From Catenovulum sp. 2E275 (lineage in GTDB: Bacteria > Pseudomonadota > Gammaproteobacteria > Enterobacterales > Alteromonadaceae), in assembly GCF_025515275.1 (NCBI RefSeq), contig NZ_JAOPFU010000020.1:1-64000 (forward strand): DNA of 64,000 nucleotides, written 5' to 3'. Position numbers and translations under genes: made by a program. The notes under the pieces are model-generated. The model made no database searches, was not told the origin of the DNA, and saw only the letters and a list, made by a program, of their open reading frames with translations. This document shows, piece after piece, positions 54,981 through 64,000 of this stretch (position 1 is the stretch's first letter; every line of letters begins with the position of its first letter).

Positions 54981-55016
54981 GTGTATGGATATACAGTATA
55001 CTGGTTTTTTATACAG
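54981..55016 (-). promoter_or_regulatory. Two LexA boxes before sulA
   Basis: Read on the minus strand, CTGTATAAAAAACCAG (55001-55016) and CTGTATATCCATACAC (54981-54996) each match CTGT-N8-ACAG at seven of eight positions and sit four bases apart, 25-60 bases ahead of the start. Confidence 0.8.
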
Positions 55017-55331
55017 GTCAATATTTTAATGCTAAAAAGTTTAAAAAAAATACATTGTGCTCAAAATCCATCCAAATGATTTGGTACTAACGCTAAGCTC
55101 TAGCAGATAAAAATATGCGAGATAAAGGGTGATTTTTGGGGAAGCATTCGCATGGATTAACTAAACCTACTTCAAAAATCTTAATCTTTTCCTAAACTTA
55201 ATCTAACCTTAAATAATCTTAGCTGCGTATAAAAAATGTTGATGTAAATTTATCAACAGTTGAATTTTATTATGTGCAACTTAGGTTAAATCGTCACAAT
55301 GTTTATCTTTAAAAGCCAAAGGTGGATTTAA
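55017..55331. other. Intergenic region between sulA and gdhB
   Basis: About 315 AT-rich bases without an ORF. Only the small palindrome CCAAATGATTTGG (about 55071-55083) was noticed. It should contain the gdhB promoter, but none is clear. Confidence 0.35.
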
Positions 55332-58300
55332 ATGGAACAAGCCCATAAAAGCCAATCTGTGTTACTTGAAAATGTCGATAAACTTATTCATAAAAAGTTA
55401 ACGCAAGATCAAGCTAACTTAATTAGTCAATTTGCCCGCTTAATTTATCGGGATATTGCGGCAGATGATTTAATCAACCGGAACGACAGTGATTTATATG
55501 GCGCGGTGATGAGCTTGTGGCAAACTTTATCGGCAACGGGGAGTTCTGCGCAGCCTAAAACGGACGATATGCCGCAAAATACCCAGATTCGGGTATTTAA
55601 TCCAGATTTAAGCCAGCATGGCTGGCAAAGCAGCCATACCATAGTTGAAATTGTGACAAATGATCAGCCGTTTTTAGTTGACTCTATTCGTATGGCGTTG
55701 AATCGTTTAGGTATTACGGCACATTGGTTGTTATACCAAACCGTGATAGTTAAACGTGATAAATCCCGCCAAATTACCGCGCTTAATCCAAGCCGAAAAC
55801 AAGGCACTATTGAAACTTATACTATTTTTTCTATCGAAATAGATCGCCAGTCTGACAACCGGATTATTGATGAGGTTAAAGCTCAGATTTGTCGGGTAAT
55901 TAGTCAGGTTGATTTAGCCGTGACCGATTGGCAGAGCATGTTAGATAAATGCCATCAGGTTATTGAGCAAGTCGATAAACTACCGGCGACAGTCGTAGAT
56001 GTTGCAGAAAAAAAAGAAGCGCTGGCGTATTTAAATTGGTTAGCAGATAACAAATTTACATTTTTAGGTTATCGGGAGTATCAACTTGATGCAGTGAAAG
56101 GCGGCTATCAGCTAAGTCGCAAGCAACAAACCAGTTTAGGATTAATGCGAGGCAGTACAGGAGATGATAGCCGAATGCTGGCGAGTTTACCGGCTAATGC
56201 AAAAGCACTGGCATTGACTAATCGGTTAATGATTTTAACTAAAACTAATGCATTATCAGAGGTACATCGCAGCGCACACTTAGATTATGTCGGGATTAAA
56301 CAGTTTGATAAAAGCGGTAAAGTGATTGGTGAACACAGGTTTATTGGCTTGTATTCGTCTGATTTTTACAATGACAGCGCGTTTGATATACCGCTGATTA
56401 AAGATAAAGTAAATCGAGTATTAAACCAAACTGGATTTAAACCCAATTCACATGCTTACAAAGCTATTTTAAATATTTTAGAAACCTATCCAAGAGAAGA
56501 GTTACTGCATGCAACCGAGGAAGAAATTACCCAAATAGCCTTAGGGGTAATGCAAATGCAGGAGCGGGGCATTGCGCGTTTATTTGTACGCAAAGATATG
56601 TTTGGACGTTATTTTTCGTGCATGGCTTATGTGCCAAGAGATCGCTATAGCACAAAGCTTAGAATGGAGATGCAAAAATTATTAAAAGATTATTTTGGCT
56701 CAAACAAAGCGGTTGAATTTTATACCTATTTATCTGAATCGCCATTGGCTCGAACACATTATATGGTGAGAGTGGCAGATAATAGTTTTGATATTAATGA
56801 GTTTGAACTGCAAACCAATATGATTGAGCTGACCAAATCTTGGGAAGATAAACTAGAGCGCAGTTTATTAGCTCAATATGGTGAAGAAAAAGGTAAAGCT
56901 ATCGCCAGAAAATATGAGCAGGCATTTTCGCGTAGTTATAAAGAAAATGAACTGCCAAACACAGCGCTGGTTGATATTGAAAAGCTGGAAAGCTTAAATC
57001 AAGCTTGCCCTTTGAGTATGATTTTATATAAACCGCAAGAAGCGCAGCAGGATGCTAGCCAAATTCGGCTTAAACTTTTTCATCTGGATAAACCCATTTA
57101 CTTATCTGATGTTTTGCCGATGCTTGAAAACTTTGGTTTAAGAGTAATTGATGAAAGACCGTACCAAATCAGCAGTAAACTAACGGATGAACACACCCAA
57201 GTAAATTGGATTTTGGATTTTTCTATGTCGATGCAAATAGATGAATCTGGTGATTTTGCGCATACCCGTGAGTTATTTCAGCAGGCTTTTTATGCCGTTT
57301 GGGCTGGCGAATTGGAAGATGACGGTTTTAACCGTTTGGTTTTACAAGCTGGGATTTCTGGCCGCGAAATTTCGATTTTACGGGCTTATGCTAAATATAT
57401 GCGCCAAATTGGCACCAGTTTTAGCCAAAGTTATATTGAGCATACTTTTTCAAGTTACCCGCATTTAGCGAATCAGTTAATTGAATTATTTAAGTTAAGA
57501 TTTTCACCAGATAAAAAATTCAGCCAAGACAAGCAGGAAAAACTCACCGCTAAAATCAATACTGAGTTAGATGCTGTCGCGAATTTAGATGATGACCGAA
57601 TTATCCGCCGTTTTGTTGATATGATTTTAGCAACCAGCCGTACCAATTTTTATCAGCAAACAGCCGATGCTGCTCAATTTAAAGCTTATATTTCATTAAA
57701 GTTAGTGCCTGAATCCATCCCAGATATGCCTAAACCTGTGCCAAAATTCGAAATTTTTGTTTATTCGCCCAAAGTTGAAGGGGTGCATTTGCGCGGCGGA
57801 AAAGTCGCCCGTGGTGGGTTACGCTGGTCTGATCGCCGAGAAGACTTTAGAACCGAAGTATTAGGTTTAGTGAAAGCCCAACAGGTTAAAAATACGGTTA
57901 TTGTTCCGGTTGGAGCAAAAGGTGGTTTTGTATGTAAGCAAGCTCATTTAGCTCAATCTAAAGCAGAATTTATTGAGCTGGGTAAAGATTGTTACCGCAC
58001 TTTTATCAAAGGCTTGCTGGATATAACAGACAATATTAAAAGTGGTGAAATTGTTTACCCTAAACAAGTTGTTCGTCATGACGAAGATGACCCTTATTTG
58101 GTAGTTGCAGCCGACAAAGGTACAGCCACTTTTTCGGATATCGCCAATGAAATTTCGCTCGATTACGACTTTTGGCTGGCAGATGCCTTTGCATCTGGCG
58201 GCAGTGTCGGTTATGACCATAAAAAAATGGGGATTACGGCCAAAGGGGCGTGGGAGTCGGTTAAACGTCATTTCAGAGAGCTAGGCATTAATTGCCAAAA

Positions 58301-60218
58301 CACCGACTTTAGTTGTGTGGGTGTTGGTGATATGGCGGGTGATGTTTTTGGTAATGGCATGCTTTTGTCTAAACATATTTGTTTGCAGGCTGCATTTAAC
58401 CATTTACATATTTTTATTGACCCAAATCCCGATGCTAAAAAAACCTATGCTGAGCGTCAGCGTTTATTTAAAGAGGGACTTGGCTGGGCGGACTATGATA
58501 AAAGTTTGATTAGTCAGGGCGGTGGTATTTTTGAGCGCAGTGCTAAATCTATTAAATTGACCCCTGAAATTAAACAGCTCATTAATACAGATAAAAATAG
58601 TTTACCGCCTAATGAATTGATTCATTTAATTTTACAAATGAAAGCTGATTTATTCTGGAATGGAGGGATTGGGACTTATATTAAATCGAGCAAAGAGTCG
58701 CATGCAGATGTCGGCGACAGGGCAAACGATGCGCTCAGAGTTAATGGCAATCAGCTTAATTTTAAAATAGTAGGAGAGGGAGGCAACTTAGGTTGTACCC
58801 AACTTGGACGAATTGAAGCGGCTAAAAAAGGCGTATTAATCGATACTGATTTTATCGACAACGTGGGTGGCGTTGATTGCTCAGATAAAGAGGTCAATAT
58901 CAAAATTTTATTAAATGGTTTGGTCGCCGATGGCGAATTAACCATGAAAAAACGTAACGAATTATTGGCCCAAATGACAGATGAAGTGGCTCAAATTGTT
59001 TTAACTGACTGCTATCGCCAAACGCATTCACTCTCGGTAACTGAACTAAATATTGCCGCACAATTAAGAGAGCAGATCCGATTTTTACAAGGACTAGAAA
59101 AAGAAGGCTATTTAGATCGGGAGCTTGAGTTTTTACCCAGTGAAGACGAATTAGCCGATCGGTTAGCATCAGCCAAAGGGTTAACTCGGCCGGAACTATC
59201 GGTTTTGCTGGCGTATGGCAAAATGGTACTTAAAGAAAAATTAAATACCCCAGAAATTACTGAAAATAGCTTTTTAGCCAATACCTTAGTGGATTATTTT
59301 CCTCACGTTTTACAGCAAAATTATAGCCAAGCTATGCAGCAGCACCCGCTTAAAGCTGAAATTATTGCAACTCAAATTGCTAATCAGCTCGTGAATGATA
59401 TGGGGATGAATTTTGTGTACCGGATGACTGAAGAAACTGGTGCAAATATAGCTGAAATTGCAATATGTTTTACCATCGCCAGAGAAATTTTCGGCTTGCC
59501 TCAACTTTGGCAAAGCATTGAGCAGTGGGATAATAAAGTACCGTCTGCGGTACAGTCAGAAGCTTTATTTCAACTACGCCGTACCGTTCGCAGAGCAACA
59601 AGGTGGTTTTTACGCCATCGTAATAAAGCGATGTCAATTGAGCAAACCGTTGAATTTTATCAACCTGTATTTACTGAAATGAGTGAAAATTTAGATAAAT
59701 ATTTGGTTGAATCAGAACATAATAAATTAATCAAAACGGCTCAAAAGTTAGAAAGTGCTGGAGTGGATGCTCAATTTGCGCAAAAGTTTTCTTATATCAG
59801 CACCTTGTTTTCAGTTATGGACATTGCTCAAGTGGCTAGCGAAACCAATAAAGCGCTCAGTTTAGTGGCTGATGTATATTATAAACTCAGTGCCAAAATG
59901 GATTTACACTGGTTTTTAGAACAAATTAATAAACAGCCGGTCGCTAACCATTGGCAGGCTTTGGCGCGGGCAACCTTTAGAGAAGAATCTGACTGGCAAT
60001 TAAGAGCTTTAACCGCGGTGGTGATTAAAAATTGTGACGCACATTGCCAAGCCGATGAAATTTTAGCGCAGTGGACTGAACAAAATGAAGATATTATTGA
60101 TCGCTGGCGGCATTTATTGGCTGATTTTAGAGCAACACAAAGCCATGAATTTGCAAAATTTTCAGTTGCACTCAGGGAATTGATGCTGTTAAGCCATCAT
60201 TGCGATACAATGCAATAA
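55332..60218 (+). CDS. gdhB: NAD-specific glutamate dehydrogenase, large type
   Basis: A 1628-residue enzyme of the ~180 kDa NAD-GDH class that oxidises glutamate to 2-oxoglutarate and ammonium. The first ~700 residues are ACT-like regulatory domains; the catalytic part has GGLRWSDRREDFRTEVLGL, the lysine in PVGAKGGFVCK, and the nucleotide-binding KIVGEGGNLGCTQLGR; a long helical C-terminal domain follows. AAAGGTGG lies before the ATG. It is a single-gene unit; pyrD begins 21 bases later. Confidence 0.96.
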   Translation: MEQAHKSQSVLLENVDKLIHKKLTQDQANLISQFARLIYRDIAADDLINRNDSDLYGAVMSLWQTLSATGSSAQPKTDDMPQNTQIRVFNPDLSQHGWQSSHTIVEIVTNDQPFLVDSIRMALNRLGITAHWLLYQTVIVKRDKSRQITALNPSRKQGTIETYTIFSIEIDRQSDNRIIDEVKAQICRVISQVDLAVTDWQSMLDKCHQVIEQVDKLPATVVDVAEKKEALAYLNWLADNKFTFLGYREYQLDAVKGGYQLSRKQQTSLGLMRGSTGDDSRMLASLPANAKALALTNRLMILTKTNALSEVHRSAHLDYVGIKQFDKSGKVIGEHRFIGLYSSDFYNDSAFDIPLIKDKVNRVLNQTGFKPNSHAYKAILNILETYPREELLHATEEEITQIALGVMQMQERGIARLFVRKDMFGRYFSCMAYVPRDRYSTKLRMEMQKLLKDYFGSNKAVEFYTYLSESPLARTHYMVRVADNSFDINEFELQTNMIELTKSWEDKLERSLLAQYGEEKGKAIARKYEQAFSRSYKENELPNTALVDIEKLESLNQACPLSMILYKPQEAQQDASQIRLKLFHLDKPIYLSDVLPMLENFGLRVIDERPYQISSKLTDEHTQVNWILDFSMSMQIDESGDFAHTRELFQQAFYAVWAGELEDDGFNRLVLQAGISGREISILRAYAKYMRQIGTSFSQSYIEHTFSSYPHLANQLIELFKLRFSPDKKFSQDKQEKLTAKINTELDAVANLDDDRIIRRFVDMILATSRTNFYQQTADAAQFKAYISLKLVPESIPDMPKPVPKFEIFVYSPKVEGVHLRGGKVARGGLRWSDRREDFRTEVLGLVKAQQVKNTVIVPVGAKGGFVCKQAHLAQSKAEFIELGKDCYRTFIKGLLDITDNIKSGEIVYPKQVVRHDEDDPYLVVAADKGTATFSDIANEISLDYDFWLADAFASGGSVGYDHKKMGITAKGAWESVKRHFRELGINCQNTDFSCVGVGDMAGDVFGNGMLLSKHICLQAAFNHLHIFIDPNPDAKKTYAERQRLFKEGLGWADYDKSLISQGGGIFERSAKSIKLTPEIKQLINTDKNSLPPNELIHLILQMKADLFWNGGIGTYIKSSKESHADVGDRANDALRVNGNQLNFKIVGEGGNLGCTQLGRIEAAKKGVLIDTDFIDNVGGVDCSDKEVNIKILLNGLVADGELTMKKRNELLAQMTDEVAQIVLTDCYRQTHSLSVTELNIAAQLREQIRFLQGLEKEGYLDRELEFLPSEDELADRLASAKGLTRPELSVLLAYGKMVLKEKLNTPEITENSFLANTLVDYFPHVLQQNYSQAMQQHPLKAEIIATQIANQLVNDMGMNFVYRMTEETGANIAEIAICFTIAREIFGLPQLWQSIEQWDNKVPSAVQSEALFQLRRTVRRATRWFLRHRNKAMSIEQTVEFYQPVFTEMSENLDKYLVESEHNKLIKTAQKLESAGVDAQFAQKFSYISTLFSVMDIAQVASETNKALSLVADVYYKLSAKMDLHWFLEQINKQPVANHWQALARATFREESDWQLRALTAVVIKNCDAHCQADEILAQWTEQNEDIIDRWRHLLADFRATQSHEFAKFSVALRELMLLSHHCDTMQ

Positions 60219-60239
60219 AAATTATAGATTGGAATTACC

Positions 60240-61253
60240 ATGTATCAGTTATTACGTTCTTTTTTATTTACGCAGGATGCTGAATGGTCACACGATGTGA
60301 CCATTAAAAGCCTTAAAAAAATGGGCGGCACAGGGTTTGACTGTTTTTATAAACAAAATGTAGCTGCTAAACCGGTTGAGCAATTTGGTTTAACCTTTCC
60401 TAATCCGGTGGGGTTAGCCGCTGGGTTAGATAAAAATGGCGAATGTATTGATGCGTTTGCAGCTATGGGGTTTGGCTTTATTGAGGTGGGTACAGTTACA
60501 CCAAGACCTCAGGCGGGTAATGACAAACCACGTTTATTTAGATTACCACCGGCTCAGGCGATAATTAACCGTATGGGGTTTAATAACAAAGGGGTAGATT
60601 ATTTAGTTGAGCAAGTTAAAGCGGCTAAATATGATGGCATTTTAGGGATCAACATAGGCAAAAATAAAGATACACCTAATGAAGAAGGGAAAAATGATTA
60701 TTTAACCTGTCTTGATAAAGTGTATGAACATGCCAGTTATGTCACCATTAATATTTCATCACCTAATACGCCAGGCCTCAGAAATTTGCAATATGGTGAA
60801 GCGCTAAATGAACTACTGGGTTCAATTAAACAAAGACAGTTAGAGCTTGAAAAACAAGTCGGTAAATATGTGCCAATTTTGGTTAAAATAGCACCGGATA
60901 TGAGCGAAGAAGAAGTGATTCAAGTCGCGGAAACGTTAATCAGTAATCAAATTGATGGCGTGATCGCAACTAATACCACTTTAGCGCGCGATAAAGTGGC
61001 TCATTTACCACATGGTAATGAAGCTGGTGGTTTAAGTGGGATGCCGGTTAGAGCGCCAAGCACTGAAGTCATCCGTATGTTAAATCAGGCGCTGGCTGGC
61101 AAGTTACCGATTGTTGGGGTCGGTGGAATAAATTCGGCACAAGCGGCACAAGAAAAAGTGGATGCGGGTGCTAAATTGGTTCAAATTTATACAGGTTTTA
61201 TTTACCGCGGCCCTCAATTAGTAAAAGAAATTGCAGAAGAGCTTGAAATATAG
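60240..61253 (+). CDS. pyrD: Dihydroorotate dehydrogenase (quinone), class 2
   Basis: A 337-residue membrane-associated flavoprotein (E. coli 336). The N-terminal helix binds the membrane; [27 protein letters not shown] (catalytic Ser) and [11 protein letters not shown] (FMN phosphate) are present. It oxidises dihydroorotate with quinone in pyrimidine synthesis. zapC follows, as in enterics. Confidence 0.97.
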   Translation: MYQLLRSFLFTQDAEWSHDVTIKSLKKMGGTGFDCFYKQNVAAKPVEQFGLTFPNPVGLAAGLDKNGECIDAFAAMGFGFIEVGTVTPRPQAGNDKPRLFRLPPAQAIINRMGFNNKGVDYLVEQVKAAKYDGILGINIGKNKDTPNEEGKNDYLTCLDKVYEHASYVTINISSPNTPGLRNLQYGEALNELLGSIKQRQLELEKQVGKYVPILVKIAPDMSEEEVIQVAETLISNQIDGVIATNTTLARDKVAHLPHGNEAGGLSGMPVRAPSTEVIRMLNQALAGKLPIVGVGGINSAQAAQEKVDAGAKLVQIYTGFIYRGPQLVKEIAEELEI

Positions 61254-61313
61254 CGTTTTTTTTGTCATCTTGTGGGTTAGGAAATTATAAATAACAGGGT
61301 AAATTGATTAATC

Positions 61314-61856
61314 ATGTTACAGGCTAAAGCTGATTGGTATTGGTGGTTCGATGAGCAGAGTCAAACACTTCGTTTAAATATGACGGAGTTTGTCTTTGTA
61401 TCGGCGTGCAAAGCCAAAAAGTTAATCCCGGATGCCAAGCAAACTCGTCCGTTTAGCATTGAAGATAATCAAACCTATTGTGAATTTTATAATACGATTA
61501 CCGAGCAACTTAATATATCTGAAGCCGGAGCGGTGCAAATTGCATTAAATGCTTTGGCTCAGCATCATTTTGTCTTAGATGAACAACCTAAAAGCTGGTA
61601 TTTTTTACCGCAGCGCCATCCAAGACAGGATTTATTTGAACAGGTTGTGCTGATTCAAAGCCAGTTTGAAAGTGGTACGTTTTTTATTTTAGAAGAATGT
61701 CAGGACTGCGCTAAGGTGATGCTGTTAAGCCAGAGCTTACAGTTAACAGAGTCTAAATCATTACAACAATTTGATGTGATTAAAGTGATGAATAATCGCA
61801 TTAGCTCACTTATCAGCACTCAAAATACTTATCCTCACCATCAAAACAGGGCATAA
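61314..61856 (+). CDS. zapC: Cell division protein ZapC
   Basis: A 180-residue protein identical in length to E. coli ZapC. The opening ADWYWWFDEQSQTLRLNM and the C-terminal block LEECQDCAKVMLL support the family. It binds FtsZ and promotes protofilament bundling. Position directly after pyrD is the conserved arrangement. The 60-base gap shows no clear terminator. Confidence 0.9.
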   Translation: MLQAKADWYWWFDEQSQTLRLNMTEFVFVSACKAKKLIPDAKQTRPFSIEDNQTYCEFYNTITEQLNISEAGAVQIALNALAQHHFVLDEQPKSWYFLPQRHPRQDLFEQVVLIQSQFESGTFFILEECQDCAKVMLLSQSLQLTESKSLQQFDVIKVMNNRISSLISTQNTYPHHQNRA

Positions 61857-61904
61857 TGTGCACTGCATATTGCCCAGCTTTTAAGATATCCAGATAAATT
61901 TCCT

Positions 61905-62660
61905 ATGAATCATTTTGCTTTAGAAAACTATTTAAATTCGTTATTAAAACCCGAAAAAATCCGTGATTTTTGCCCAAACGGTTTGCAAGTTGAGGGTAAA
62001 TCAGAGGTTAAAAAAATCATAACCGGCGTAACTGCAACTCAGTTATTAATTGATGAAGCGATTAACCGGCAGGCGGATGCTATTTTTGTGCATCATGGTT
62101 TTTTCTGGAAAAACGAAAATCCGGTTATTAAAGGCATGAAACAAAAGCGAATTAAAGCTTTGTTAGCTAACGATATTAATTTATATGCCTATCATTTACC
62201 GCTGGATATTCATCCGCAATTAGGTAACAACGCTCAGTTAGCTAAGTTATTTGATATTGAAATAACGGGTGGCTTGGAATTGGATAATCCATTTAGTGTT
62301 GCCATGCAGGGCAAATTAACCCAAGCCTTGAGTTTGAACGAGTTTGCTCAAAAAGTAGAAACTAAATTAGCCCGTAAACCTTTGGTTGAAGCGGGTGGTG
62401 ATTTTGAGATTAAAACGGTGGCTTGGTGCAGCGGTGGTGGGCAATCTTTTATTGAGCAAGCCGCAGCGCAAGATATTGATTTGTTTATCAGTGGTGAAGT
62501 GAGTGAGCAAACCATTCATACCGCCCGTGAAATGGGGATTCATTTTATGGCTGCCGGACATCACGCAACAGAACGCTACGGTGCTAAAGCCGTAGGTGAG
62601 CATTTAGCGGCTGAACTTGGCTTAACGGTTGAGTTTGTTGATATAGACAATCCTGCTTAA
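61905..62660 (+). CDS. Nif3-like dinuclear metal center protein (YbgI family)
   Basis: A 251-residue protein of the Nif3/YbgI family (E. coli YbgI 247). Metal ligands lie in FVHHGFFWK, YHLPLDIH and AGHHATERYG plus a Glu near VSEQTIHTARE. It forms a toroidal hexamer with a dinuclear site; the reaction is uncertain, with proposals including GTP cyclohydrolase 1 type 2 and metal insertion. It stands as the last gene before a structured intergenic region. Confidence 0.93.
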   Translation: MNHFALENYLNSLLKPEKIRDFCPNGLQVEGKSEVKKIITGVTATQLLIDEAINRQADAIFVHHGFFWKNENPVIKGMKQKRIKALLANDINLYAYHLPLDIHPQLGNNAQLAKLFDIEITGGLELDNPFSVAMQGKLTQALSLNEFAQKVETKLARKPLVEAGGDFEIKTVAWCSGGGQSFIEQAAAQDIDLFISGEVSEQTIHTAREMGIHFMAAGHHATERYGAKAVGEHLAAELGLTVEFVDIDNPA

Positions 62661-62668
62661 GCTCAAGA

Positions 62669-62877
62669 TTAATTAACCTCAATTCGGTTTAATGAATATG
62701 TTTCAAACGGCCTTTTTTCGCGGGTACTGCGTTAAATTCACTTACAATAGACTAGCTATTGACGCGTGAATTTGCCTTGTCCGCACAAAAAAATTCTCGT
62801 TAGAAACCATGTAAAATTATAAGGTTAAATAATTCAATTAGTTAGAATACACCTTAACCCGTGTTGAGGTTAATTAA
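62669..62877. repeat. 209-bp region bounded by 14-bp inverted repeats
   Basis: TTAATTAACCTCAA (62669-62682) and its exact inverse (62864-62877) enclose a nested hairpin: AAATTCAC/GTGAATTT (62734-62741, 62766-62773) around CAATAG/CTATTG (62745-62750, 62756-62761). No ORF was seen inside. It may be a MITE remnant, or the hairpin may be a leader or small RNA. Confidence 0.5.
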
Positions 62878-62893
62878 GCTGCTGAGAAAATTA

Positions 62894-64000
62894 ATGCGCT
62901 CATTTGAAAAAAGTTATTTATATATATTATGGCAAGACTGGCTAAACCAAGATGAATTTAAACCACTCGACAGATGGTTAAAAAATTGGTTTAAAGGCAA
63001 CCGAGAAATAAACCGCCAGCAAAAGCTTGGCTTGAGTCAGGCCATGTTTACTGCGATGCGCTTTTTACAGGCGGCAGATTATTTAGTTGTCAGTTATCGT
63101 GAAAATCAATGGTTAGATGATCCGCTAAACTGGGACAAAAACTGGCGCATTTTTCAGTTAAACTCGATTACAAATGATGAATTTTGGTCGGCTATTGTCG
63201 CTTTAAATCATTATTTTAAGTTACCGGAATTAACTTGGTTTAGCGGTAAACCTGCACCAAACGCTGCTGAACAATATATTAATTGGTTAGATAGCCAGAT
63301 GCAGTCTGTATCTGCTGACGGCCAATTAGTTTTATCCGGTATGCGTCCTCAATGGCAAGCTTTATTAACTCAACGTGCGTTATTAAATAATTGGTCTGAC
63401 GATAAGCTCAGTGCTTTTTGTTTGGCACAATTAAGTTCACCGCCGCTTTGGTTAAGGTTAACCGAAACAACCGATGCCAACGCTTTAGTGACAGCGCTTA
63501 AACAGCAAGGTGTTGAAGCTGTTTTATCTAGCTCTTTACCTACATTTGGAATTGAAGTTAATGGTGGCTTTGATGTCACTCAAACCAAAGCGTATAAACA
63601 GGGCGAGTTTGAAATTCAGGATCTTGCCAGTCAACAAATTGCCCAAGCGGTTAAAGCTAAACCGGGTGATAAAGTTTGGGATGCTTGTGCTGGCGCGGGT
63701 GGTAAAAGTTTGGCGATTGCTGCCAAAATGAATAATAAAGGCTGTGTAGTTGCAACTGATTTACATGAATATAAATTAGCAGAAGTGAAAAAACGCGCTA
63801 AGCGAGCTAATTTATTTAATATTCGCACCTTTAGTTGGGATGGTGCAGCTAAACTGCGTTTACCCAAAGAAGCCGCTCAACAAAAAGGTTTTGACTGGGT
63901 GTTAGTGGATGCTCCCTGCACATCTGCCGGAACATGGCGGCGAAACCCAGATGCTAAATGGCGTTTTACAGAAGCCGATACTCAGGCTCAACTCGCTATT
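62894..64000 (+). CDS. RsmB/NOP-type RNA (cytosine-C5) methyltransferase, truncated by window end
   Basis: At least 369 codons, running off the window. The N-terminal 200 residues are a helical RsmB/F-like domain; the SAM-binding motif I is WDACAGAGGKSLAIAAK and motif IV is VLVDAPCTSAGTWRRNPD, with the PC cysteine of m5C methyltransferases; the second catalytic cysteine lies beyond the end. It should methylate cytosine in rRNA or tRNA, but which position cannot be told. The ATG at 62894 follows a weak GAG. Confidence 0.88.
   Translation, partial: MRSFEKSYLYILWQDWLNQDEFKPLDRWLKNWFKGNREINRQQKLGLSQAMFTAMRFLQAADYLVVSYRENQWLDDPLNWDKNWRIFQLNSITNDEFWSAIVALNHYFKLPELTWFSGKPAPNAAEQYINWLDSQMQSVSADGQLVLSGMRPQWQALLTQRALLNNWSDDKLSAFCLAQLSSPPLWLRLTETTDANALVTALKQQGVEAVLSSSLPTFGIEVNGGFDVTQTKAYKQGEFEIQDLASQQIAQAVKAKPGDKVWDACAGAGGKSLAIAAKMNNKGCVVATDLHEYKLAEVKKRAKRANLFNIRTFSWDGAAKLRLPKEAAQQKGFDWVLVDAPCTSAGTWRRNPDAKWRFTEADTQAQLAI

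Overview
The window is AT-rich chromosomal DNA of a gammaproteobacterium. The gene content (SMC rather than MukB, ZipA, ZapC and SulA, DsbC next to RecJ, MsrPQ, the NrdR-Rib-NusB-ThiL-PgpA run, a large NAD-glutamate dehydrogenase, tandem PhoX/PhoA-type alkaline phosphatases) fits a marine Alteromonadales bacterium, perhaps Alteromonadaceae/Catenovulum-like; this placement is an inference from gene families and order. No rRNA, tRNA, CRISPR array or prophage was seen. Most of the window is ordinary core genome with several accessory inserts.

Layout. 1-5.1 kb: a small helical protein, an HDOD protein, an AI-2E-type permease, then an amidoligase/class-I glutamine-amidotransferase-like hydrolase pair followed by a YqaA-type membrane protein. 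5.2-10.1 kb: FKBP isomerase, short-chain dehydrogenase, TerB protein, lipoprotein, MsrQ/MsrP, MscS channel. 10.3-15.0 kb: dsbC-recJ, a LacI-family regulator with tadA and a MazG-like gene. 15.0-15.75 kb: a tiny basic-protein gene with a strong ribosome binding site, and a ~310-bp inverted-repeat element with TA at both ends (MITE-like) abutting cysZ. 16.8-21.4 kb: smc-zipA. 21.5-25.8 kb: two tandem alkaline phosphatases and a secreted protein of unknown function.

25.9-29.5 kb: a siroheme reductase of the NirA type paired with a CysJ-like flavoprotein, preceded by a near-consensus sigma-54 promoter; this argues for nitrogen-regulated nitrite assimilation rather than sulfite reduction. 30.0-30.8 kb: SirB1-like protein. 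31.0-37.6 kb: a complete six-gene ebo cluster (order eboD-C-A-B-E-F on the minus strand), a widespread but biochemically unsolved system linked to making or exporting a secondary metabolite. This is the most interesting system in the window. 37.8-43.8 kb: metA (with MetJ boxes), metH, and an RluF-type pseudouridine synthase. 44.0-46.0 kb: porin and PstS-like protein with a Pho box. 46.2-53.5 kb: glyA, then nrdR-ribD-ribE-ribBX-ribH-nusB-thiL-pgpA; the RibA half of the RibB fusion has lost its zinc-site cysteines. 53.5-64 kb: 2OG-Fe(II) oxygenase, SOS-controlled sulA, gdhB, pyrD-zapC, a Nif3-family protein, and an RsmB/NOP-type RNA methyltransferase cut by the window end.

Regulatory themes visible from sequence: phosphate starvation (Pho-box-like sites before pstS, the porin and the phosphatases), nitrogen/sigma-54 (nirA), methionine/MetJ (metA), and SOS/LexA (sulA). 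Several genes begin with TTG after good Shine-Dalgarno sites.
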